Shown one piece after another: positions 34,732 through 47,200 of a stretch of 64,000 nt of DNA. Where the stretch lies: assembly GCF_901709675.1 (NCBI RefSeq), contig NC_051091.1, forward strand, positions 4,558,967-4,622,966. The letters run 5' to 3'. This DNA comes from Syngnathus acus (taxonomy: Eukaryota > Chordata > Actinopteri > Syngnathiformes > Syngnathidae). How positions within the stretch are numbered: position 1 is the first letter of the stretch; each line of letters begins with the position of its first letter. Below the pieces are notes generated by a model. That model saw nothing but the letters and a program-made list of their open reading frames with translations, was not told where the DNA came from and made no database searches. The position numbers were made by a program, and so were the translations under genes.

Positions 34732-37700
34732 GTATGAATTGCACTGTACTTTTTATTTTGACAGTATTTAAATGAACGAGTTTTAGTGCAGACTGATTGG
34801 AAGTTTCAATGACCGGAAGAAGACAGAAATCATTTTACAGCGGTTTAATTTCCATGCATATCGACAGGCTCTGTATCTCTCTCTAGGAACTGTATCAATT
34901 ATGATTGAAAGAACATTTTCGGAATTACTTTAATCACAACAACAGGGCGGCTCGGTGGCGCACGTCCGCCTCACTTACTATGGAGATAATGGAAATAAGT
35001 GGTTTGGAAGATGGATAAATGAATGAATATTTATACTGCTCTTATTATTATTATTATTATTACCATGTTAGCACTTTTTCTGTTTTGTCTCAAATATCAG
35101 TTACTTAAAGCAACATATTGTGAATTTTAAAAATACTTACCAAGGTGTTTACCATAATTTCAGGTTTTTTTTCAAGTGGGTTTTGAGGGTGTGATCCAGT
35201 CTAATCATAACAAGACACTCCTCACCCTGTGGCGCTGCACCGCAAGTGCAGTTTTTGCACACACAATTTAACAAGTCGTCTAATTATAACAAGACACTCC
35301 TCACCCTGCGGCCCTGCACTGCAAGTGCAGTTTTTGCACACTCTATTTAACAAGTCGTCAGACTAACAACTTTTTTAAAAAAAATCATTTTTTTATCCTC
35401 ATAGGATTTTTGCGGTGTTAGTGATGAATTTTCCAGACTCCTCCTGTTGCAAGGTGAAGCATATCTTGCTAAAATAAAATAAAAGTATTACATCTAGAGT
35501 CTAGACACAACACAGCAGTTTGTCTTTCAGTTATTATCATTGTATTACAACATTTACATGCTTAGATTGTTTATTAGTTTTTGTGTTTTATATTAGAAGA
35601 GAAAGCGACAGGTAAAATTTATGATGCTCCGTACAATCAAACAAAAAAAATAGAAAAGGCACTATAGCTTTAACAGTGCTTATTATGTTCCCCAGGCTGG
35701 AGGGTGTGCCGGCATGTGTGTGGACCTCACCCTTTTCCCACTGGACACCATTAAGACCAGACTGCAGAGCCAGCAAGGCTTCTACAGAGCCGGGGGCTTC
35801 AGGGGCATCTATGCAGGGGTCCCATCTGCTGCTCTCGGCTCATTTCCGAGTGGTAAGACAGTGAGGGTGATTGCAGCGAGCACTGTGTTGTTCTGTTGTC
35901 TTATGCAGAGGCGGCAAATCCAGGTGCTGAAAGTAAAAACCACAGTTTGGCTTTACCCAAAGGTGCATGTACTTAAAACAGTAGGTAAATGAGCTTGTTT
36001 ACCTGCCGGTCGAGTGGTTGATTTGCCACCTCTGGTCATTAAGTGTTTACAAGCCCAATGAAGTCGTCTTTTTAGCATTCTGTTATTATCCACGGAGGTT
36101 GGGGAAAAACAATGAGAGTGAATACCTCAGCCACAAAATAAAAGGATAAACAGTGGACTCAGTGGAGTCAATAGGACATGGATTTTTGCTATCTCATAGC
36201 TAGCTAATGCAATTGACACGCCCATTGAAATGCATTGAAAACCCCTAAACACCTCAAAGTAATAGAAATATTGAAAAAGAAAAATTCTGGAATTTTAAAT
36301 ATGAAACAAAAAAGGATTCCCTGATGCTGTATACAACTAACTGAACATAGCCGCTGATGCCGCTAGCAGTTCCTGTGTTTTGTGTTTTTGCAAATGCAAC
36401 CACCATCCCACCGGTGAGCTCAGTCACTGCTAGAGAGGCAAATTAAATAATATTAGGTTTAACCACTTGGCCGCTTTGCTTGCTTTCAGCCGCTGCCTTT
36501 TTTGTCACCTACGAGTACACAAAGTCCTTCCTTGGTTCCGGCGGAATGCTAAAAGACCCATCGGTGGCTTCAGTCACTCACATGCTGGCGGCCTCCCTGG
36601 GTGAGACGGTAAGTGTGACTGCCGCTGTTGTATTTGTCGATGCAGTTCGTTCCTCTCTGCCTTCGAGGTCCAGCTGGGTGGCTCTCTCTCGGGCCATCCC
36701 CGTATTTACTTCCCCTGCTGGATAAAAAAACAATCTCATTAGTTAATTCACCATGCTGGCCCCGGTTTCTCCAGTGACTGAAAGCTAAGAGCAGTGTAAT
36801 TTCCTCTACCTATACTCTCACAGTCATGCTCAGTGGGCCACGGGTATTCATATTGGCATAAAGGGATAGGGGGTACAGAAAAAGGGGATGCCCCCCTGCG
36901 ATACCACGGCACGAGGCTTTCTGTATTCATGGCTTTTCGATGGATGTAATTTCCCCAAGTTTTGCATGTTTATGAAACTGGCTTATATTCCCCGTGGGTC
37001 TGCGTCCCTGCGGAGTCTCGCCCCGTTGACTTTCACATTAGTGCAAATTCAGTCGCAACGATCATTATAACAGAGACATCACTGCAGGAGTGGATGATCC
37101 CCTAAAAAGAAATTGCACTTGGTTTCAACTCTTTGTTCGTGGCTAAAGCCAGATAAGTGTGAAAGGTGAGGCCGAGTTCGTTACTAGCGTTCACCCATTT
37201 CCCGCTGTTCTGGATTTGAGCACATCAAAGATGGATATGTGGAGCAGAGCAGTTTCAGTAGCCCACTTGAGTCGGCCTTCCGCATGCGTGCGCTTCAAAA
37301 GAGTAATCTTCGGGCTTGGCCGTGAAAAGGCTACCTTAGCGCTAAGTCGTATCCGAGGTCTAAATGTTGGCGCGATGATGCAATCGCAAGCACATATTGT
37401 CTCTTGAGTCTTCATTATTGGTCTGTTGTGAGTGTGGCAGCTCGGTGAGGATGTGATGAAAGCAGTCATTAAAATGTTAGTGGAGCAACTTAGTGTGAGG
37501 CAAATGATCCGTTTTGTTTGACTAAAGTTTCTTTAACAAATGCATCCTAAAATCTAAATTCAAAATGTTTAAAGGACACTGCTGGATAAATCTTATATTA
37601 GATTTAGTGTTCGATTTTTACAGTAAGTTAAATACGTTTTGTTGTTATAATATAATTCAAATGACATACTATGTAAATATTCTTTTGTTTTATTATGTTG

Positions 37701-40700
37701 TCAATAGGTGGCGACAAGTTGATTGTACGGTCTACTACTATTTAACGAAGGAGCATTTGTTTGCTCATTTATGGCTTGAGCAAGTAATTGCTCATTATGT
37801 TCAAAATTCTTTAATGTCTGAAATCTTTATCATAACTGTAATAATTATTTCCATAGTAGCCTGTGTGAAGGAAGGGCTCACGTGTAAACAAAAGTCATTG
37901 CGACACACCTGCACACACCCCAACCAAGCTGCAGCAGCTTGGTGACGCTCCCATAAAGAATGTGTAAGATGATGGTGGCTGTCAGGCTCGAGCAGGCTGT
38001 TATCCAGCCATTAGATCAGATTTATCTTCATTCCCATTCGCTCGACGTCTGCTGTGAAAGCTCATTTGTCAAAGGCGGGCGGCAGCAGCCTTCTTTCGCC
38101 GCTCCACCCACCCCGCCGTACCCTTTCTCTTACCTCACATCCATGGGAGGGTGTACGGGAAAATATAGTGGGGAGTCGAAGATGGTAAAACTGGCAGCTA
38201 CTTGAAGTTGGCACTGAGAAATAATCCATGCCTGCCTCGAAGCGCAGCGCTCTGTTGATTTATTGGCTGTTGTTTCAAAGTTGGGAGACATCCCGTGTCC
38301 TCATAACTTGCTTTTTTCTGCATGACCCGTTTTACTCCAGCCTCTCCACCCATCTTATGTGTCTTATATTTTTCCCCATTACTTCATCATTTAAGGTTTT
38401 AATGGATGAGGTTCAGAGAAAGATCATAATAATGTCCAAATGAATTTTTTTAAACGGCAGAAAACTAGTTACGTTTTCCCGCAAATGAACAAGTTCCACA
38501 TGTTTATTCTGCCTTGTTTGTATTTAATTGAATATACAGAAACTGTCATGTATTGTTTGTATTTAATGAATATATATACATAAACTGTCATGTCCTAATC
38601 ATATTTGCAGACAGAGGGAAAAGTGTTGATAATTTCCCATTTGTTGCAGCAGTTTGCCTGTCACGTCAACATTCGTTTTCACTGATCTAAGATTGGTTTT
38701 AGTATATTGCATAATCTACCCAAACAACTTCCAAATGAAAAGTGTCCCTAAATCTATTTGTTTGAATTGATCGATCCAATTTCTGAATTCACCTTTGCAG
38801 TGACAGGAGAAGAAAAGAGATCTCAACTGCAGTCCAATTTAATCAGCAATGACTTGTCAGGGACACTTTATTTCTATTAAGCCTCCTTACTTTGATTCTT
38901 TGAAAGATTGTTTTAGGAAAAACATGTCATGCAATGTATTATAAACGGTTACTTGGTATAAAAAAAAGATGACCGCGGCTGACATAATAAGGGCTGGCAT
39001 GTGGATATTTAACCACTTGGTGGTGCTATTGCTCCATGCTTAAAATGACTCAACACCTGACCAGAGATTGGGAGTCTGCCACTAAAGTCAAGTTCACATG
39101 ATGGTATCCAAAGACGCACTCAGCAAACAATAAATGAATTACATTTCGATTTGAGCCACTTGTCATGCTTCAGCTGTTCAACTGTTGATTGTGCTTGCAC
39201 GCTCATCACGTCACGTCTTCCCTATAATCACAGACTTGTTTCCAAGTCACCCTTTTGTCTGTGACTGGAGTCCTCTAACAGCTGTTGGGATTGCCTTTAC
39301 CCCCCCCCCACATTGTTTTTTTATAGCAATATCCTCGAGGGACCATCTCCTCAAACTTTTGTTCGAGCTTGAAGCTAAATAAGGAAGTGAGAAGAGTCAC
39401 AATTCTTTTTTTATTGCAACTGCTTGCTCACGCTTTCCTTTGTGTAGTGGCGAAAGTGACAGTGGCACTCTGACATCTGTTGGACTAGCTGGAGCCACCG
39501 ATGGGCTAAGTCTCGTCGCCAGGTGGGCAGCTTTGCCAGCCCTTTTGGGGAGATGGGATTCATGAAGCTGGAATAGTCACATCTAGCTTTTGCTTTCGAC
39601 ATATGGTCGATGTGTCGGAACCAAGCGCCACGTAACGTCTTTGTGGGTGTTCCAATTTTGATGGCAGCGCAAGCTTGGATACCGACACAGTACGCCTGGT
39701 GACCTTTTGACCTGGCACTCAGGTGACATGTCTGTTGTTTGTTCTCCCATGTTAATTGTCTGAACTCTGGCAGTAAAGCAGTTGTAACTTCTCCTTTGAC
39801 TGGAGCACAGTGGGGAAAGTTTCCCTAAAATTTCTTCTACTCCCATCTTGTAGGTGGCGTGTCTGATCCGAGTGCCCGCAGAGGTGGTTAAGCAAAGGAC
39901 GCAAGTGTCGACGTCATTCAGCACATACCACATGCTTGTGGTCATACTCAAGGAAGAGGTACAACGATAGAGACACTTCTTTTTTTTTTTTTTTTGTCAG
40001 CCATTCAGTGTTGTTTATCACATTTGTATTCTTTCCTGTCAGGGTGTCCGAGGCTTGTACAGAGGCTTTAGCAGTACAGTCCTCAGAGAGGTACGATTAT
40101 TTCTCTTTTCTCATTCCTTATGTTTAATACCAATGTTTATCAAACTAAGGACTCTTTTTATGAAGTACTTTGCATCATAACAGCAAAACAATGAAAAATA
40201 ATTTCATCCGACAACCGTAGTTGTTTGATTTTCTTGAGTCTAAAAACGATAGTCAAATATCAAAGTTGATTTCTACTCCAGCTACTCTGGAAGCAAATAC
40301 GGGAGGGTTCCGACACACAAAGAAGTATATGAAGGTGACACTTCTGTCTTCTTTTGTTTTGTTTGTTTGTTTGTTTGTTTTTGGGTGTGTGGAGGTGGGA
40401 GAGGGCGTAATCTCGTCCCCTCCGCCGTGCGAGCCTGTACTTATTTTCTGCCTCACTAAACTGATGTTATTCACGCAAATTCCATCTGGACAGCTGGGGG
40501 GGGGGAGAAAAGGACAACAAGACACTGTGATTTCTCGCAGGGACTCAGAATAAATGAATACATTTGTAGCCCGGCGCACGACCTGCGTGCATACTAACAC
40601 GGGCAGATGAATCGCGGCGTTGGCAGCGGGGATACGTGGCGCGGCAACAGCAAAGGATCCCGTGCCGTGATTGGCTTTGACGCTTGTCGGGAAGGTAATC

Positions 40701-43700
40701 CGTTTTCTCTTTGCCCCCTTCACAAGCCGCCTATCTCCCTGCTTTGGCCAAGCGACTCTGTCAAGATAAGTTTGTTTATGAGCTGTGGCGTGCCGCTCTC
40801 CTCTCTGGCCCACCGACTAATTGGGGTCCTACCTGTGCTGTGTATCCATTTCATAGCCTTCAGAAGACATTCCTGATGGGCATGATAGCACATTAGGGGG
40901 CGATGCAAGCGGGTCGAGCACGAGGATGGGGATGGGATTGTTTGTTATCGTGTCAATTATGCAGAGCATCTCGCTCTCAGGCACTTTATCAGAAATAGAC
41001 GCATGACTGATTTATGTGGTTGTTCAAAAGAAACAACTGCTTGTATACAAGACAGTTGAAAAGCCGTAAGTCCATAATATGTCATTTTTGGCAAATTGTC
41101 ACATCTGAGTTGAATTTGTAACCACAAAAAAAAAAAAAAAGAGACAACCACAAACTTTTATGAAAATGGATTGACTTGTTTTTGGGATAGTACTGCTAAA
41201 AACAAAACAAAAAACAGTTATATGTTTTGCATTGCCTTGTTGTACCACAAGGTGGCAGGCTAATCTCAGTCTTGCCGAAAGTGGATCTCAGATTTTCCCT
41301 TGGCTCTACTTCCCCCCCCCTCTTATCGCTCCATCACCTCATCACACTTGAGTTTGGAATATCAGCCACTACACTGACTACATGCCGTCAGCGTTCCATC
41401 TAAAGCTCTGTAAGGTGACGTTCAATTTGATGTAAACTGCACCAATTTGAAACGGCGTAATGAGTCGGAGATGAGCTATTAGATATTTTATTGGTTTCGT
41501 GGGTATAATGACTGTGGCTTTAAGTGAAAGTGACAGTCTGAGGCACCTTGAGCCCCAGTTGATTGACTATTGAGCGCACTCACTGCACACTATTCAAGTC
41601 ATTAGACGCAGCAAGACAATTCAGATTAGCTACTGTGTTGCCTCATCTAGTATTTGCTCTTTGAGAGAAGCCTTAAATGACTTGTTGACTTTTGGGTGAT
41701 AAGGCCCTTGACGTGACTTGACCTGACCAAGTGTGGTTGTCTGACTTTCTGTGATCTGCAATGACGCTAAAGATGCAACTGCCATTCTCCCACGTGTACA
41801 CACATTGAGATACTTCATTAGATGAGACTCATCGGGAAAAAGTATCCAATTAAAAAAAAAAAAAAAGTAGTTTACCAGTTTTCAGTGTCAGGCTGCTTTT
41901 GCTGGCAGATGCGCAGAGATCTGCTGCTGCGCTGTCAGGCCTGCACGTGTGCTCTGCATGGTGCCGACTTGACTCAAGAAGAGCCCATGACTCTTCTGGA
42001 TAAGGCATTTGAAGGCTTTGCCCCTGAGGCCTATGGATCACACACATACAGACACACTTATGTCAAGCTCAATTCATCATTTCTGGATATTATTTGTAAA
42101 GCAGGTGTCTGTGCCTTCAGAGTTGCTACCACTTATAGTAGCTGGCATTTTCTGATGCGGAGGGTCACTTGTGGTTGTTTTTGCACCTGCCACCCACCCG
42201 TTCACATGACATTAACATTGAGGCCATGTTTTCATTAAGAGCCTTGTGGCTTTATTTTCTTCCCGCAACTTTGCTTGCGTCAATCCATCCAGAAAACCTC
42301 TGGCGCCCTGCATGTGGTTTTAATCGTGTCGAGCAGTAGAGTTGTGGTAGGTGGAGGCTGGGAGGAAAGTGAAACTAGAGTGGATTGGATGTCATGTCAA
42401 AGGAAATGAGTTTCAGGAATATGCCCTTATCGTTTGGAATTTAGTGCCAGCGGAGCAGATTGAAGGTGATCCATAATTCCCTCGACAGCAAGATGCAAAA
42501 ATAACGCTTGAAAAGTATGCCTGTTCTACTTGAGTTTAGCAGACAAGTAACCTAATACAACGTACTGCAGTCCATGAGTAGCATTTGACTAAAGAGATTT
42601 TTTTTTTTTTTTACAACACAAGTCTAGGGAAAGACTTTTAACGAATTTATTAATAAAATTAGGATTTTACTTTTTTTGTGTACATGAAGGGTTGTCCGGC
42701 ACTGTGTTATTCCCAGAGGGCTCCTGAAAAACTGCACCTGCCCTGGCAACCCAACGTGTCCCCCTGTTTTGTCCCCGCCTCTGCTAACAGAAGCCCGGCC
42801 CCCTCGTTTTTTTTTTTTTTTTTTTTCTCTACCTCTGCCTCAGCCATCATCTTGGTCGCAGGGGCGCTAACGACCCAGCAGCATCTGGAACAAAATGCCT
42901 GAAAGTCAAGGGGCACGCTGTGATGTCACTGCTTAATGTCCGACGCACGAAAGTGATCTTAAGTGTCAGTTGCAGCAGGAGCATTATCTGTCTCAACACC
43001 GGCCAAGGTTAGCAGTTCAAAGCCATTCATTTCCCTTTCCTGGAACAGGCTCAGTTGGACTTTGACTATAGGGAATTATGTGTAGTTTTGTTGCAATTTT
43101 AAATCTACATGTCTGCAAAATATAAAGCTATCACTATATTTATTGTTTTAGCTTTAAAATCATAATACGGTATAATTGTTTCTTAGTCCTCTCAATGCGG
43201 TACAATCAGAAACGACACAAACACAAGTGTTCCTATGAAAGCCGGAAACTTTGTGAAATAGCCCACCCAACTTGTATGCAAATACTCTCAGGGGCACAGT
43301 TTTGCATGGACAGTTAATATTCAAAATATTATAAATCTTTAAGATGATAAACACCGGGACCATAGCCAACAACTGTTCCTGCAACTGGTTTTACTGGTTT
43401 TGGACTGTTGGGAATGGATCCATCTTTGCTTTGTAAATTTGCCCCCTCGTCTGCTGTGCTAAAAGGATCAAGTCACGTTGAAAGAAAAATCAATGGGCTG
43501 ATTTGAATCTCCGTTCGAATCGCCTCGCTCAACTTAGGCTCTCTTATCCAGGCGAGGGTTTTTGCTGCTGGCCAAGTCAGTTTTGACCTGTCGTTTTAGG
43601 AGTGCCGGTGCCTCAATTACACACTAACATCTGTTGATTGAGTCTTGGCCCGAGGCTACATTGGCGTGATGCCATGTTATTAATGTGTTCGTCTCACTTA

Positions 43701-44208
43701 TTTGTGAAGGAAGAATCATTAATCAAGAGGCATGTTTATTCAGACACATTCAGAGTTCACACTCATGCACGCACACACACACACTGGGCCCTAATTTCAT
43801 ACTCACACAAGTCCAATACAAAGCGCAGTCTAACTCTGCCCCCCCCCCCCCCCCCCCCCCCGCACACACACACATCCATGCAGCACCAAATCTATCCGCC
43901 TGCATCAAATCCACCAAAAACGCATCACACCCCCTGTGCCACCATTTAGACTTCCTTTTAGTGAGTCTAAAATCTTGTCTACTTTTTGTCAGCAAATCGC
44001 CACTTGCCTACCAAATTCCTTAACATGCTTTACTCGACTTTAATTAGCTCCCTTGTCTCCCTCGAAACATGTCCTCATTTGTTATGAATACTGCACCCAC
44101 ACTGACATTTGCGAGGATGAAGCAGCTTGAGGCGACAGGGGACAGTTGTTTGATTGGCTTGTGGGAGATGCCTTGCTTAAATTTCTCCGGTTTGGTTTGT
44201 TAAATACG

Positions 44209-44248
<40 letters not shown>

Positions 44249-47200
44249 GAGTTGAGCATTTGGCATTCAAAACTGTCAGGTGGAATTCTTCAGCAAGTGC
44301 AGTCAGACACGTTCTATCTAGTTTGTGCAGCACAGGGGATCTGGAAAGGCTCAGATGAGTGATTGCCAATCGCTCTAGTCTAGGGTGAACACTCCTTACA
44401 GTTACACTGTACAAATTTGGAAAGTGAGAGGTAGCTCATCTGAGTTTTTTTATTCTATGAAGCTTAATTAAATTTCCAAAGTCGCCCTTTTTATTGTTAC
44501 TTCATCTACTCAATGTTTCATTGAAGAGATTGCACTCCCACTCTTACTTTCAAAATGATAACACAATATCCAACACACCTGTAAAATGATAGGACAAAGT
44601 AAACACAAATTGTCTACACGCACACAATCCTAATCTAAGAGACCAATCAATGTCACCTACAGCCAGCAATCACTCAACAGCAATAAGCCAGTCAACTGAT
44701 AGCTATGTTTGAACATTCACTTTTTATGCAATTTTTGAAACTTATATTCACTTGAAGATATTGTAACATTTTTAACTTGGTTATATGTCTATCTGTAACA
44801 GTTCATCCTTCCTTAAGAGAATCGATCATGTCGTATTAGCAGATAAATGTGGACTTGTGGTCTTCTCTTGACCCACTTTCATTTGACTTTATGACAATGG
44901 CCACTGCTGATCGCTTCCCCATCCGACTACCATCTGGATTTTTTATTAGGAAAAAAAATCATCCTAACGCAACTTGTTTCTACACATTTGAGTATTATAA
45001 ATTTGATTTGTATTATAAATTTTTCGTAGATAGCCATCAGTATTTGAGAAGGATTATTTTGTTACAGTCAGTTCATGTTAATCACCAGCAATTATTATGA
45101 CATTACACATTATACGTTGCTTTACAAACATTTTTGTCCGAATTCTCAGATGGAGTTTATCCCTCTGTGAAGAAAAAGTTGGATCGGATAAAATAAGGGC
45201 TCCAATTTTGGAAAAAGTAGAGTGTGATGCAATTGGAAAACGACTTAATGCACCTAAATGTGCTGCACCAGCACAACCGTTATCTTAATTCCTGATCAAC
45301 CCGAGATTGTTTCCAATCCAATTTTATTCGCTCGTTTTATAAATTGCATCTGAAATTCTTAATGCTCCATAACTCTTGCAGTGGATTCCAAATCCAAGGG
45401 CTTAGGGACATTTTGACAGATGGATTTGCAGTGGTCATTGGGTATCAAGTACTAACATGGGATCCAGCTGCATTCTCCAGCTCATGAATCATTTGCTCCA
45501 CATCTGGTGGCAAGTGTGGAACAGACTCAGCACATACTTGTTCCTGATTTCTTTTCAAGGTTTGACTTTCTTTGCTTAGGTACAGGGCGACTGGTCATCA
45601 TCACTGTCAAATTTTTAGGGGATTACATCTTTCTCTGATTGTTTGGCTCGATACTGTCCGATTGTTTAATATGATACAATTGTGACGATACGCCAACAAC
45701 ATGTTGATTTATTTTTAGGAGGTAGCAACTAGTAGTAGAGGTTTTATCGCTTAAAAAAAATATGAGGATGAGATATTTGCAGAAAGAAGACTAATACCAT
45801 TTCTCGGTTGGCATGGCCGCCGCTACTCATCCATTTGCCTTCTTGTTTCTGTCTCTACATCCATCATCTTGCCTTGCTCTCTTTTCAAAACCTCATCAGT
45901 ATGCACAAGCGGCAGTCTGACCTATTAAAAGTCGTTTGTCAAATTGCAGCCAACTGGCTTGTCCTCCAATCAGGCTCATGCGGAATATATTTTGACATGT
46001 GTTTTTCTGCCCTCCGCCGAGCGCCTAAGGACCTGTGACAGGCCGAAGCCTCTCGGAATACTAATAAAGTCCCCGCTAATACATTTGGCGACGATACTTT
46101 GTACACACAAACACACAAGCTGGAGTTGTATTAGCAGAGTGACGCAGTCCACATCTCCGTATGAATAGTATATAGAACTTGACAGGGAGAGCAAGTGGCG
46201 CTGTCACAATCCATCAGCCGCAAAATGTGTCGGCGAGCACGTCTCATGCTTCATCTCCGACACGCCCGCGACAGGTGAAAAATAATCAAGTGCAATGATA
46301 TTAGCATGCAAAAAAATATAAGCTAGCCATATGGCAGGTATGTATGCGGGGAAATCGTTTTGTTTCCCAGCCGTGGAATCGTCTCCCTGCGGGCCAGCCG
46401 GATAACACAGATGTTTGAGGGCTTTGAGAGCAGATGCCGCTGAGCTCCTGGAACAAAGTTTTCACTATGTAGCCAAGATGCAGAGCCTTATTTTGACAGG
46501 ATTTTTGCCAGAATAGACTCAACTCCATTGCACTACTTTAAGAGATTATCTGTTTTTATTGTAGTCTGTGCCAAGCCAGTACGTAGGATTTGGAGCCAGT
46601 CCAGAATTTGAGCCATGTCTGTTACAGATCGGTGGGGTCTGAGCTTCAGATTTTAAAATGTTCATCTCGGCCAAACAAAAGATGACTATGGCAGTTGTTT
46701 CAGCCTTTTACCAGCATGCATATGGTGTGGATCTGTTTTTTTTTCAAATCCACTGCAGAAGCCATCTGTCCGTTCTTATCATTATTATTGGTCTCAGAAT
46801 TTGTATTAGCAGGCTGCTATACAATCAAAAACAATTTTGCATTCAAATTCCACTTTCCGCATGTCATCGCGAAAGTCTATCTGTTTCCTTGGCTTGGGAA
46901 CGTTGCAAAACTCTTTGGACTGCTAATAAAAGACAAGGGTGCTTTTATTCTTTGGAAAAGAACCCTCTCACCTGCTCACAGCTGGAAAACAGGGGGGAGC
47001 TCTCATTCCTCGTATTGTCCTGGCTGGACCTACATTTAATAAGATTGCAGATCATCTCCACAGAGGGACTGGATTTTCTTCTGTCTGCCTGGAGAGGACA
47101 GAGGAGCAGAGTCAGCCACAGACACTACAAATTTTATGGTTCTTGCGATGCAGTCACAAAGTTGATAGAAATGAGCTGTGTAAAGAAACACACGTCGAGC

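Noticed and set aside
40253-40813. Minus-strand 186-codon frame in slc25a26 intron 5
   Set aside because: It has no recognisable motif and low-complexity Lys/Asn/Thr stretches from a homopolymeric tract, and no supporting splice context.
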